A program made the translations under genes and the position numbers. A model generated the notes under the pieces. It did not search any database and was not told where the DNA came from. It worked only from the letters and a program-made list of their open reading frames with translations. From Muscardinus avellanarius (taxonomy: Eukaryota; Chordata; Mammalia; Rodentia; Gliridae), in assembly GCA_963383645.1 (NCBI GenBank), contig OY726569.1:73324635-73388634 (forward strand): a stretch of DNA of 64,000 nt, read 5' to 3'. The first letter of the stretch is position 1, and every line of letters begins with the position of its first letter. Of the stretch, positions 11,586 through 21,000 are shown in pieces.

Positions 11586-11754
11586 CACACATGCACCCAG
11601 GGGCATTCTACCTCTAAACTACATTCCTAAACCTATTTTTTATATTTTTTTATTTTGAAACAGGGTCTCTCTAAGTTGCTGAGGCTAGCCTCAAACCTGC
11701 GATACTCCTGTCTTAGCCTCCTAGGTACTAGGATTACAGGCTACCACACCTGGT
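11586..11754 (-). mobile_element. B1-dID SINE, tail replaced by microsatellite
   Basis: ID half CCAGGGGCATTCTACCTC, linker TTTTTTATTTTGAAACAGG and B1 half CTAAGTTGCTGAGGCTAGCC to CTACCACACCTGG. The tail side merges into the GT/GA array. Confidence 0.82.
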
Positions 11755-11833
11755 TTAACATTTTTTTTAATGCACATTGGCTGTTAGTGAAATCTCTAGA
11801 ATTTTATTTGTAAAAGTCTTCATTATGCCTTCA

Positions 11834-12045
11834 TTTTTTTTTTTTTTTTTTTTTTTTTTGGTTCTGAGGTTCCTAGAAGCCCTTCTACTTCCGGGCTACA
11901 CTCCCAGACCTATCAGACCTATTTTATATTTTTATTTGGAAACAGGGTCTCTTAAGCAAGCATGGCTGGCTTCAAACCTGTGCAATCCTCCTGTGTCCGC
12001 CTCCCAAGCACAGGAATTACAATCGTGCGCCACCACGCCCAGCGC
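11834..12045 (-). mobile_element. B1-dID SINE, 'CTTCCAGGAACC' subtype
   Basis: Poly(T) start, then GGTTCCTAGAAGCCCTTCTA and the B1 half ending GTGCGCCACCACGCCCAGC. The duplication CATTATGCCTTCA is perfect at 11821-11833 and 12046-12058. Confidence 0.92.
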
Positions 12046-12605
12046 CATTATGCCTTCACTTTTAATGTATATTTTCACTAGATCCAGAATTCTAGGCGGA
12101 TCCTTTTTTTCCTTTAGTACATTAAAGATATCGTCCCATTGTCTTCTAGCTTGTACAGTTTTGATAAGAAGTCTGCGACCTTTCTCACCTTATCTATACA
12201 CCTATCTAGCTTTACCTCAGGCTGCTTATGTACGATTTCCCCTTTATGAATTAGTTTTTAGTAATTTGATTATTATACACCTTAGTAGGGTTTTGTTTAT
12301 CCCATCTGAGGCTTTTTGTGATTTTTGTATCAGTGGTATTTACCTTTTTAAATTAGATTTGGAATTTTTTTGGCCATTATTTGCTAATAATTTGTTCACT
12401 CTCTCTTCAATTATACACATATTAGGCCACTTGGTATTGCCCAACAGGTTAGCAAGACTCTGCTTTGTGTTTTTTTATTTTCCTAAGTCTTTTTTCTCTG
12501 CTTCATTTTGGATAGTTTCTATCCACTGACCTTTCAGGTATAGGATTTCTTCATCATTGAAAGCTATATTGGTCCCTGTTTTATATCTTCCATTCTTCCA
12601 TCGGT

Positions 12606-12834
12606 CTTTTTTTTTTTTTTTTTTTTTTTTTTTGTGGTACTAGGGATTGAACCCAGAGGCATTCTACCTCCAAGCTTCACCCACAGGCCTATTGTTTAAT
12701 TCTTTATTTTTAAGCAGGGTCTCACTAAGTTGCAGAGGGCCTCACTAAATAGCTGAGGCTAGTTTCAAACCTGCAATCCTCCTGTCTCAGCCTCCCAAGT
12801 ACTAGGATTATAAGCCTGCGCCACCACACCCAGC
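12606..12834 (-). mobile_element. B1-dID SINE
   Basis: Poly(T), TGGTACTAGGGATTGAACCC, then the B1 half ending GCGCCACCACACCCAGC. It is inserted in the old L1-like segment. Confidence 0.88.
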
Positions 12835-12847
12835 CCATTTATGCTTT

Positions 12848-13071
12848 ATTTATTTATTTTTTTTTTTGCAGGTCTGGGGAATGGAACACAGGGGCATTCA
12901 ACTTCTAAGCTACACCCCCTGCCCCTATTTTTTATTCTTATTAATTTGAAACAGGGTCTCACTAAGTTGTGGAGGGCTTCACTAAGCAGCTGAGGCTGTC
13001 CACGAACCACGATCCTCTGGTCTCAGCCTCCCAAATGCTGGAATTACAAGCATGTGCCACCATGCCCAGCT
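12848..13071 (-). mobile_element. B1-dID SINE
   Basis: Antisense copy with GGCATTCAACTTCTAAGC and the B1 end GTGCCACCATGCCCAGC. The duplication CCATTTATGCTTT is perfect at 12835-12847 and 13072-13084 and directly abuts the preceding SINE. Confidence 0.92.
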
Positions 13072-13154
13072 CCATTTATGCTTTTTAAAAATTCTTAAAC
13101 ACATTTTGTTCAATATCTATAATCATTATTTATAATACTTATAATAACTATTTT

Positions 13155-13340
13155 TTTAGTGGTACTGGGGTTCCGGGAAGCCCTTCTACCTCCAGGCTAC
13201 ACTCCCAGACCTATTTTTATATTTTTTAAAATTTGGAAACAGGGTCTCTTACGCCTGCACAGCTGGCTTCGAACCTGCACGATCCTCCTGTCTCCGCCTC
13301 CCAAGCACGAGATTAGAAGCATGCGCCACCACACCCGGCT
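13155..13340 (-). mobile_element. B1-dID SINE, 'CTTCCAGGAACC' subtype
   Basis: GGTTCCGGGAAGCCCTTCTA in the ID half and GCGCCACCACACCCGG at the B1 end. The duplication ATAATAACTATTTT is perfect at 13141-13154 and 13341-13354. Confidence 0.92.
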
Positions 13341-13489
13341 ATAATAACTATTTTAATGCGCCTGTCTGATCATTTAGTCAACTCTATCATTATTCCTTCA
13401 TTATGCCTTCACTTTTAATGAATATTTTAATGAATATTTTCAGATATGTCTCTATAAACTGATGCTTCTCCTGGCATGGGTCATAGTTT

Positions 13490-13720
13490 CTTTTGTCTTG
13501 TTTTTGTTTTTGTTTTGCAGTACTGGAGATGAAACCCAGGGGCATTCTACCTCCGAGCTACACCCCCAAACTCTATTTTTTATTTTTTATTTTGAAAGAA
13601 GTTCTCACTGAGTTGCAAAAGGCCTCACTAAGTAGTAGCTGAGGCTGTCCGTGAACCGCGATCCTCACATCTCAGCCTCCCAAATGCTGGGATTGCAAGC
13701 ATGTGCCACCACGCCCAGCA
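13490..13720 (-). mobile_element. B1-dID SINE
   Basis: TTTTGCAGTACTGGAGATG starts the ID half; the B1 half ends GTGCCACCACGCCCAGC. The duplication GGTCATAGTTT is perfect at 13479-13489 and 13721-13731. Confidence 0.92.
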
Positions 13721-14516
13721 GGTCATAGTTTTTCACTACCTGATAAGTCTAATGATTTCTTTTTATTGTCTGCAATATATATTGAAGATTACAATGTTGG
13801 GTATCTCTGTCTTATTTTTCAAGTCTTTTTTAAAAGAGTTGTTGTTTTTCTTATCTGACAGGTCATTACATATTTATGGATAAGATTATTCCTTTAAAGC
13901 CTTGTTTTATGCTTTGCTAGAATAAGCCTAAATATTTCTATTTTTTTCTAAGGATAGTTCAGGCCTACCATTTGGGCACGATTCTTGTTGGATCCTTACT
14001 AAATGTCGTGGGTGATCAAACTGATTGATATCTACATTTCCTAGTCCTATGTAAATTCTCCCTGTTTAGTTTATAGCTCCTGGTCATTCTCTGCCCAGCC
14101 TATGGCGCTTCACTCTGGGGCACTTGTGGGGCTTTTCCCACATAGCCCCTTCTTTTCTATAACTCTGCCTCACAACTTCCATCAAAAGTCTCTATGATCT
14201 TTATTTCCTTTATGATTTAGCAAGACCACCATAGTGTGCTTGGAATTTCTCTGACCATTGAAGAGATTAGAATGTGTCACTAATTAGAAACTGGGGTAAT
14301 TAGAAGGCTCATCTTATTTTTTTCTTTTATGTCAGAGATCGCAGTCTTGAACTGGCAGTTGCGCAGTATCTGAGACCATTAGTACATTATGTTGTCCTGT
14401 TTTCTAGTTGTTTACAGCGGCAGGGTAAATCTGGAGCCTGTTGTTTTGTGGTAGAAATTTTAAGAATTGGTCAAGCCGAAATCTTAAGAATTGGATTTGA
14501 TAAAGAAATGGTAAGT

Positions 14517-14697
14517 TAGCTGGGCGTGGTGATACACGCTTATAATCCTCATGCTTGGGAGGCGGAGACAGGAGGATCATGCAGGTTTGAAGCCAGCCTC
14601 GCTGGCTTAAGAGACCCTGTTTCCAAGTAAAAATATAAAATAGGTCTGGGAGTGTAGCCTGGAGGTAGAAGGGTTTCCAGGAACCCCAGTACCACCA
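14517..14697 (+). mobile_element. B1-dID SINE, 'CTTCCAGGAACC' subtype
   Basis: Starts TAGCTGGGCGTGGTGATACA and ends TTTCCAGGAACCCCAGTACC. A long GGAA/GAAA array follows in place of the A-tail. Confidence 0.9.
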
Positions 14698-14737
14698 GAA
14701 GGAAGGAAGGAAGGAAGGAAGGAAGGAAGGAAGGAAG

Positions 14738-14782
<45 letters not shown>

Positions 14783-14857
14783 AAGAGAGAAAGAAAGAAA
14801 GAAAGAAAGAAAGAAAGGAAGAAAGAAAGAAAGAGAAAGAAAGGAAGGAAAAGAAAA
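14698..14857 (+). repeat. (GGAA)n(GAAA)n microsatellite at a SINE tail
   Basis: About 36 bases of GGAA pass into about 110 bases of GAAA/GA units directly after the SINE. The minus-strand frame across it (14549-15034) encodes only Ser/Phe/Leu low-complexity sequence. Confidence 0.95.
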
Positions 14858-15040
14858 GGTAAATGGTAGTTTAGAGAGGAAAGGTCCAGAAACTAGACAC
14901 TGATGGCCTGGCTCAGGGGTGGGTAGGATCCCAGAGCATAGGAAAAACACCGAAAGACTAGCATTTGCGAACCATGCAGAAACAGGTACGACAGTGGTAG
15001 AGGAAGCAAGAATTTTGGAGGTCTTTAAAAACAAATATTG

Positions 15041-15250
15041 AGCCTGGTGTAGTGGTGCATGCTTCTAATCCCAGTACTTGGGAGGCAGAGAAAGGAGAAT
15101 TGCAGATTCACAGCCAGCCTCAGTTACTTTGTGAGGCCATCTGCAACTTAGTGAGATCCTATTTCCAAACAGAATAAAATAGGTCTAAGGATACAGCTCA
15201 GAGGTAGAATGCCCCTGGCTTCTATCCCCACTGCCACCACCAAAATATAC
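15041..15250 (+). mobile_element. B1-dID SINE
   Basis: GAGCCTGGTGTAGTGGTGCA starts the B1 half; the ID half contains GCTCAGAGGTAGAATGCCCC and ends CTGCCACCACC. Confidence 0.87.
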
Positions 15251-15261
15251 ATATATATTTT

Positions 15262-15358
15262 GGGCTGGGGTACAGCACAGTGGTAGAACCCACACTCTGC
15301 ATATGAAAGGCCTTGATCCCCTGTGCTGCAAAACATAAATAATTAAAACAAAACAAAT
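15262..15358 (+). mobile_element. Monomeric ID element
   Basis: GGCTGGGGTACAGCACAGTG, then AAAGGCCTTGATCCCCTGTG and an A-rich tail. Unlike the dimeric SINEs it keeps the middle part of the tRNA-like ID unit (CACACTCTGCATATGAAAGG), so it is a free ID copy and not a B1-dID right half. Confidence 0.75.
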
Positions 15359-15469
15359 CTGTTTCCAGGTAACTGTCCATCTTCCATTTGCTCCTCCAGA
15401 TCCATTCCCTACCCTTTACCCTATCCAATATCCCAGAGGATTGATCTGTCTAGACTACATTAGCCTCTC

Positions 15470-15600
15470 ATTTCTAGTTGTACTCTAGATTATGATGTAC
15501 CTTAATAGGGTTTTGTTTATCTCCCGGGGTTCATTGTAATTCTTGGATCAGTGGTATTTTTTAAATTAAATTTGGAAAATTTTTTGCCACATAAAATTGG
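15470..15600 (-). mobile_element. Old L1-like fragment, antisense
   Basis: CCTTAATAGGGTTTTGTTTA and TTGGATCAGTGGTATT match the sequence at about 12270-12360, showing that both derive from the same old repeat family. The surrounding 15360-15800 is otherwise unremarkable. Confidence 0.55.
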
Positions 15601-16738
15601 GAAGTATGGACAGGAAATAGGAAGGCACAGGATTGTTTATTCCTCTACTTTCTTCCCTGATACATTTTGTCCCTCCACCAAAAGACACACTGTCCTGTTA
15701 GGCAGTCCTCTACCTACAGATACTTTTTCTCTGTAATCTAATAATTTTCTTCCTCTTGACTCTTCATACTCAGGAATAACAATATCTTCTTAATATTATA
15801 AAACCTAAAGTAGCCCAACATAATGGTGTCCCTCTATAATCTCAGTTCTCAGGAGGTTAAGGCAAGAGGATCACAAGTGACTTCCGGGAAGATGACGACC
15901 GAGAAAAGCAGCGTTTACGAGTCTTGCTAACACTTGATCTCTGTTGCCACAAAATCAGTACTTTTCATAGCCAGAAAACACTATCATCAGAGAAATAAAA
16001 ATGTAAAAATGTAAACACAAGGGACAGAGAAAAATAAGACTACAAGAACAACCAGAGACCAGAAGAGAAACCAGCCCACATTGCAGAGCCGGACCGGTGC
16101 CATCATGCCTCACAGCACCAGGCTCCAGAGAGGAAAGGTAAACAAGAAGCTGAAGTGAGCAGCTGCAGATCATTCAAGTGTAATTCAGCAGTTCTTTCAG
16201 CGCAGAGAACGTCTAAAACTCCCAGTGGCCAAGCTCATCACGCCTCCCAGGGACTTAGAACGGAGCTCAAAACCAGAAAAGAAATAGGCCAGCCTCATAG
16301 CCGAGGGCATGGCAGCAGTACCATATTGCCAGCAGTGGTGGTGAGTTCACCACTCCCGTGACGATTCCAGATCAGCATGCACAATAACTGTAAGTGAAAT
16401 TGCGGCCCCTACAGGAGAAGTCCCAGCACCACACCCCGAGGGACTTGCACAGCTTTGATAATCTCCCTGGGTCTGAGATTTTGCAGTGCAACCCAGTAAA
16501 GGAGCAGTGGTGGCTAAGATACCACACCCTAGTCGCAGCTCCCCGTGGGAAACACCCAGCCCGGCACCCCCATGGTCTCGTGCAGCCTCAATTAACTCCC
16601 TGGGTCTGAGACTTTACAATACAACCCAGTAAAGGAGTAGTGACAGCTGATATTACAACAAACTCGAGATCCAGAGCACCCTAAGTGAAGTCGTGGTGAC
16701 CTGGGGAAAACCCAGAGTAGGCACAAACTTCTGAAATC

Positions 16739-17855
16739 ATGGGAAAGAGGAACAACAATAGAGCAATGAACACCCACAACCCCATAATATCAGAACCTGA
16801 TAACACAGAAATTTAGAGATCTCCAGAAGATCAAATCAGGAATATAACTGTAGAAATAATACAGGACTTTAAAAAAGAATTTAGAGAGAGTCTAAAAGAA
16901 ATAAAGGATGCAATCATTGAAGTAAAGGCATCAATTCAAACTATAAACAATCTATTAGACCACATGGAGAATAGAATCTCACTCCTAGAAGATGATCACT
17001 CCAAAAATGAATGCATAATTTATAACTTAGAAAAAAAATCAGACAGCAGAAATCTGACATTGAAGAAATATGGGCCCATTTTAAAAGAGCTAACCTAAGA
17101 ATAATTGGAATAGAGGAGGGAAAAGAAGGTGAAACCATAGCTGGGTGTGTTGGTACACGCTTGTAATCCCCGTGCTTGGGAGGTGGAGACAGGAGGATCA
17201 CGCAGGTTCGAAGCCAGCCGCGCTGGCTTAAGAGACCCTGTTTCCAAATAAAAATATAAAAAGTAGGTCTGGGAGTGTAGCCTGGAGGTAGAAGGGCTTC
17301 CAGGAACCCCAGTACCACGGGGGGAAAAAAAAGAAGAAGAAGGTGAAACCAAAGGGATCAATAATCTCTTCAAAGAAGTAATAGCAAAAAATTTTCCAAA
17401 CATGGAGCAAGAGGTCAATACACAGGTCCAGGAAACTTATAGAACTCCCTTTAGATAGGACCAGAGAAAAGGTTCCCCACACCACATAATTGTCAAAATG
17501 ACCAATGTAGAAGCCAAGCAGAGAATCTTAAAGGCAACAAAAACAAAAGGCCAAGCAACATTCAGAGGCAAATTAGAATCACTCCAGACTTCCCAAACCA
17601 AGTCATGAAAGCAGAAGGGCTTGGAGTAACATATTCCAAAAGAAAACAACTTCCAGCCAAAAATTTTCTACCCAGCAAAACTCTCTATCAAATTAGATGG
17701 GGAATTAAGAAGCTTCCATGACAAACAGAAACTCAAGGAATTTATGTTTTCAAAACCAGTGCTAGAGAAAATACTCAGAGATTAACTACAAAGAAGAAAT
17801 AGGTAACACACACCAGAACCAGAGAAACAAGATTTCCCATCCAGCAGACAACTAA
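16739..17855 (+). pseudogene. L1 ORF1, disrupted (copy 0)
   Basis: From ATG at 16739 the frame follows the two intact ORF1 copies (MGKRNN start, LLEDDHSKNEC, RANLRIIGIEEGKE) but has an in-frame TAG about 25 codons in (16815-16817 region) and small deletions around 17030-17045. A SINE is inserted at 17138-17337 with its own 14-bp duplication. The C-terminal part (RHIIVKMTNVEAKQRILKAT, YPAKLSIKLD) is recognisable up to the TAA at 17853. The copy is dead, in contrast to its two younger relatives. Confidence 0.88.
17138..17337 (+). mobile_element. B1-dID SINE inside ORF1 of copy 0
   Basis: 'CTTCCAGGAACC' subtype with a consensus B box (GGTTCGAAGCC). The perfect duplication AGAAGGTGAAACCA lies at 17124-17137 and 17338-17351, so excising the SINE restores the ORF1 sequence at this point. 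Confidence 0.93.
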
Positions 17856-17889
17856 GCAAAGAAGAATACACAGTATTTGAAACAGAAAT

Positions 17890-18066
17890 AAAATCTTAAC
17901 ATGTTAGGAATTAAAAGTTATCTCTCAATAATCACACTGAATGTAAATGGCCTCAATTCCCCAATAAAAAGACATAAAGTGGCAAAATGGATTAAAAACC
18001 AGAATCCATCCATCTGCTGCTTATAAGAAACACACTTTACAAGTAAAGATAGTAACAAACTCAAGG
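17890..18066 (+). pseudogene. Remnant of L1 ORF2 N-terminus
   Basis: In one frame the sequence reads LSIITLNVNGLNSPIKRHK, then KWIKNQNPSICCL, a stop, then ETHF. This is the start of the apurinic endonuclease domain of L1 ORF2p, with the Asn of LNVNGL and the Glu of the QETHF motif. The Q codon has become TAA. It ends abruptly at an inverted L1 segment, so no reverse transcriptase follows. Confidence 0.85.
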
Positions 18067-18069
18067 TAA

Positions 18070-18187
18070 CAAATGTGAAGCAGTATTTCACTATAGTTTT
18101 TATTTGTATTTCCTTAATGATTAGTTATATTATGATAATGATGAGTGATATTCATGTGTTTATTGGTCATATAAAAGTCTTTGGAGA
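18070..18187 (-). mobile_element. Inverted ancient L1 segment, left part (copy 0)
   Basis: Read on the minus strand, GACCAATAAACACATGAATA and GGAAATACAAATAAAAACTA recall the sequence near the end of old mammalian L1s (GGAAATGCAAATCAAAACCA in consensus). It is continuous with 21001-21535 once copy 1 is removed. Confidence 0.7.
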
Positions 18188-18204
18188 CTTCCGGGAAGAT
18201 GGCG
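18187..18204 (+). promoter_or_regulatory. ETS-like plus YY1-like motif at the 5' end of copy 1
   Basis: ACTTCCGG (the complement of the ETS consensus CCGGAAGT) is followed by AAGATGGCG, the core of a YY1 site. Human L1 also has a YY1 site close to its first base, where it sets accurate transcription start. The same pair occurs at 21770-21787 in copy 2 and, with one change in the YY1 part, at 15880-15897 in copy 0. Confidence 0.6.
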
Positions 18205-18339
18205 ACAGAGAAAAGTGGGGCTTAAGAGCCCCGCTAACAACCAATCTCCATTACCACAAAATCAGCGCCTTTCATAGCCAGAAAACACCATCACCAGAGA
18301 AATAAAAAAATCACCAGGCTCCAGAGAGAAAGCGGACTG

Positions 18340-18665
18340 AGAACAGAGCTCAGAGCCACAGAGGAGATAACCGGCCTCACGCCCGAGGACGCAGCAGCAG
18401 CGCCATACTACCGGCGGCAGCGGCAAATTCACCAGACGGCTACAGCAAGCTGAGGTGAGCCACTGCGGAACAGCCAGGCGGGATTTCTCGCCGCAGGTAA
18501 AATCTAAAACTCCCAGTGGCTGAGCTCAGCACACGCCGCAGGGATTCAGAGTGGAAATCAAAACCAAGAAGAAATACGCCAGCCTCACGGCCGAGGGCGT
18601 AGCAGTGGCGCCATATTGCCACCGGCGGCAGCAGCAGCGAATTCACCGAGTCGAGTACAGCTACA
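18340..18665 (+). repeat. Duplicated unit in the 5' UTR of copy 1
   Basis: CCTCACGCCCGAGGACGC with GCGCCATACTACCGGCGGCA (18375-18420) recurs about 210 bases later as CCTCACGGCCGAGGGCGT with GCGCCATATTGCCACCGGCG (18583-18626). Both are followed by AATTCACC and a CTACA word. Copy 2 has the same two units; copy 0 has only one. Confidence 0.75.
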
Positions 18666-18977
18666 TCTGCGTACTCAAGAACAGTGAGTCAAATTGCGGG
18701 CCACAGCGGAGAAATCCCAGTACTGTACTCCCTGGGACTTGACCCAGTGGGGGAGGGACGGTGGCAGAGATATCACACCATAGGAGAACGTGCAACCTGG
18801 CACCCCCCCACACTCTAAAGCAGCCTCTATCGACTCTCTGGGTCGGAGACTCTGTGATACAACCCAGTAAAGGAGTAGTGGGGTCTGAGATACTACTGAC
18901 TCGAGATCCAGAACACCTTAAGTGAAGTCATAGTGACCCAAGGGAAGAACCCAGAGAAGGCACAAACTTCCAAAATC

Positions 18978-19895
18978 ATGGGAAAGAGGAATAATACTGG
19001 AGCAATGAATGCCCACAACCCCACAACATCAGAACCCGATAAAACAGAAATTCAGGGATTTCTAGAAGATCAAATCAGGAAAATAACTGTAGAAATAATA
19101 GAGGTGCTTCGAAAAGAACTCAGAGAGAGCCAAAAAGAGATAAAGGATGCAATTAATGAAGTAAAGGCCTCAATTCAAAGCACAAACAACCGATTAGACC
19201 ACATGGAGAACAGAATCTCGCTCTTAGAAGATGATCATTCCAAAAATGAATGCATAGTTTCTAATCTAGAAAAAAATATCCAACAGCAGGAATCTGATAT
19301 TGAAGAAATATGGGCCCATTTTAAGAGAGCTAACCTAAGAATAATTGGAATAGAGGAGGGAAAAGAAAGTGAAACCAAAGGGATCAACAATCTCTTCAAG
19401 GAAGTAATAGCAGAAAATTTTCCAGACATAGAGCAAGAGGTCGATACACAGGTCCAGGAAACTTATAGAACTCCCTTTAGACAGGATCGGAGAAGAGGAT
19501 CCCCACGCCACATAATTGTCAAAATGACCAATGTGGAAGCCAAGCAGAGAATCTTAAAGGCAACAAAAACAAAGGGCCAACTGACATTCAGAGGCAAGCC
19601 AATTAGAATCACTCCAGACTTCCCAAACCAAGTCATGAGAGCCAGAAGGGCTTGGAGTAACATATTCCAAACTCTGAAAGAAAACAACTTCCAGCCAAAA
19701 ATTTCCTACCCAGCAAAACTTTCTATCAAATTAGATGGAGAAATAAGAAGCTTCCATGACAAACAGAAACTGAAGGAATTTTTGTCTTCAAAACCAGCAC
19801 TAGAGAAAATACTCAAAGAGATTAACTACAAAGAAGAAATAGGTAACACACACCAGAACCAGAGAAACAAGAGTTTCCATCCAACAGTCAACTAA
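18978..19895 (+). CDS. L1 ORF1p (305 aa), intact, copy 1
   Basis: This encodes the RNA-binding chaperone of L1 ribonucleoprotein particles, which trimerises and coats element RNA in the cytoplasm. The ATG at 18978 (MGKRNN) aligns with the usual L1 ORF1p start; the frame is open 15 codons upstream, but without an ATG. Residues about 28-117 form a coiled coil with two successive RhxxhE trimerisation motifs (R72-E77, R79-E84). Residues about 118-215 are the RRM domain, with LRIIGIEEG and RHIIVKM. Residues about 216-287 are the C-terminal domain, with RARRAW and YPAKLS. Length is slightly below human ORF1p (338 aa). No ORF2 follows; 20 bases after the TAA the sequence enters an inverted old L1 piece. 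No frameshift or stop is present, so the copy is young or has been under selection at the family level. Confidence 0.93.
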   Translation: MGKRNNTGAMNAHNPTTSEPDKTEIQGFLEDQIRKITVEIIEVLRKELRESQKEIKDAINEVKASIQSTNNRLDHMENRISLLEDDHSKNECIVSNLEKNIQQQESDIEEIWAHFKRANLRIIGIEEGKESETKGINNLFKEVIAENFPDIEQEVDTQVQETYRTPFRQDRRRGSPRHIIVKMTNVEAKQRILKATKTKGQLTFRGKPIRITPDFPNQVMRARRAWSNIFQTLKENNFQPKISYPAKLSIKLDGEIRSFHDKQKLKEFLSSKPALEKILKEINYKEEIGNTHQNQRNKSFHPTVN

Positions 19896-20620
19896 GATTG
19901 GTTATCTGTGGAGATTCATTACTTATGTTAGTCTTTTACCTATCTCTAAATGGTATTGTTTGCCTTTATTGTTGTTAATTTTTAGGATTTCTAGTTGGAA
20001 TATTAATATACCTTCAGATATAGCATTTGGAAATATTTTATCCCATTCTATTAGTAACTGTTAACTCTGTTTACATTGTCTTTGGATATACAATTTTTTT
20101 TTTTTTAGGGAGTTTGTATACTCTTCTGTTGCCTGTGCCATTGAAATCATATCCAAGAAATCACTGCCAATTTCAGTGTTGTGAGGTTTTATAACCCAGA
20201 TTTTCTCCTAAAAGTTTATAGTCTTAAGATTTATATTTAGGTCTTTTATCTATTTTGAGTTAATATTTGTATATGGGATTAGGTAAGGGTCCAACTTTAT
20301 TCTTTTCCATGTAATTATTATTTTTCAACAATATTTAGTTAAAATATTATTATTTCTACCACCAAATGTTTGTGGAAACCTTGTCAAAAATAACTTGACA
20401 ATATAGGGAAGAATTTAGCTCTAGGCTTTTATTTAACTCCAATGGTTTATATATCTGCCTTTAGAATAGTACTACACTGTTTCAATTATTGTAGCTTTAT
20501 ATGGTTTGAAATCAGAAAATATATATCTTCTAGCTTAGTTCTTTTTCAAGATGGTTTTGGGTATCTAGAGTCCATATTCCATATTAGGATAGAGTTTTTT
20601 TCTGAAAAATAAATATATAA
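19896..20620 (-). mobile_element. Inverted ancient L1 ORF2 3' passenger in copy 1
   Basis: On the minus strand the order of words is that of the end of old L1 ORF2: TCAAGTTATTTTTGACAAGG, TACATGGAAAAGAATAAAGT, CATATACAAATATTAACTC, AAAATAGATAAAAGACCTAA, TTTCTTGGATATGATTTCAA, GGCACAGGCAACAGAAG. In translation, fragments such as VIFDK and the GNRR region match ORF2p, with many stops. It is much more degraded than the ORF1 beside it, so it was captured as an old sequence. Confidence 0.75.
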
Positions 20621-20810
20621 ATATATGATAGTTTCACCTAAAAAAATAGAAAAAAAATATTCTCTGGTAAGAAAGAAAGTAAAAAGAAATATTGAAATGT
20701 TATCTTTAAGTCATCAAAAGCTTGGTATCAGACAAATGAAACTGTTATGTGAGATTATCATTTTTAATTTTGGATAAATTGCTATAATACTAGATGTCAA
20801 CCACTAAGCC

Positions 20811-20935
20811 AAGCATGGGAGGGAGGGATGGGGAGAGAATGGGGTGGGGTTTGGGTGGGGGCTGACTGGGCGATGTGTGCATGTATGTCTACAAAAGTTT
20901 GTATCCCACTATGATGTATGAATACAGTGCACCAA

Positions 20936-20966
<31 letters not shown>

Positions 20967-20990
20967 AGCAAAGTAAATTACAAAAAAAAA
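20811..20990 (+). other. 3' UTR and A-rich tail of copy 1
   Basis: Runs of G (20817-20834 and GGGGTGGGGTTTGGGTGGGG at 20841-20860) meet the pattern for a G-quadruplex, a known feature of L1 3' UTRs. The words GTATCCCACTATGATGTATG and GTGCACCAATAAAA follow, then (AAAT)n. The same end is found at 21541-21700 and 24396-24535, which marks it as the true 3' terminus of the family. Confidence 0.8.
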
Positions 20991-21000
20991 TCTTTGGAGA

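Larger units (their letters stand above)
12059..14500 (-). mobile_element. Ancient L1-like segment, antisense, broken by SINEs
   Basis: Between SINE copies the sequence reads like the antisense strand of an old L1 (L1M-type) 5' or internal region: TCCCATTGTCTTCTAGCTTG, TTGATTATTATACACCTTAG, TCTTCAATTATACACATATT, and later GGCCTACCATTTGGGC. A related piece recurs at 15480-15600. No reading frame survives. The assignment is from remembered consensus and is uncertain in detail; a different old LINE is possible. Confidence 0.5.
18188..20990 (+). mobile_element. Half-L1-like element, young copy 1
   Basis: A complete 2.8-kb element: 5' UTR (18188-18977), intact ORF1 (18978-19895), no ORF2, an inverted ancient L1 passenger (about 19896-20620), about 190 bases of unassigned sequence, and a sense 3' UTR (20811-20936) with G-rich runs, CCAATAAAA and an (AAAT)n tail. 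The duplication TCTTTGGAGA is perfect at 18178-18187 and 20991-21000. The target was the inverted section of copy 0. By eye the body is well over 90% identical to copy 2 throughout, which indicates recent common origin. Confidence 0.88.

Noticed and set aside
11777..12529. 250-codon open frame on the plus strand
   Set aside because: It crosses an antisense SINE and old antisense L1 sequence; the product is a meaningless concatenation.
17141..17335. Insertion in ORF1 of copy 0 as a possible intron
   Set aside because: It is a complete SINE with a 14-bp target duplication and is absent from the two related copies.
18933..18977. N-terminal extension of ORF1 from a GTG codon
   Set aside because: Mammalian translation would start at the ATG at 18978, which aligns with the usual L1 ORF1p start; the same applies at 22516 versus 22561.
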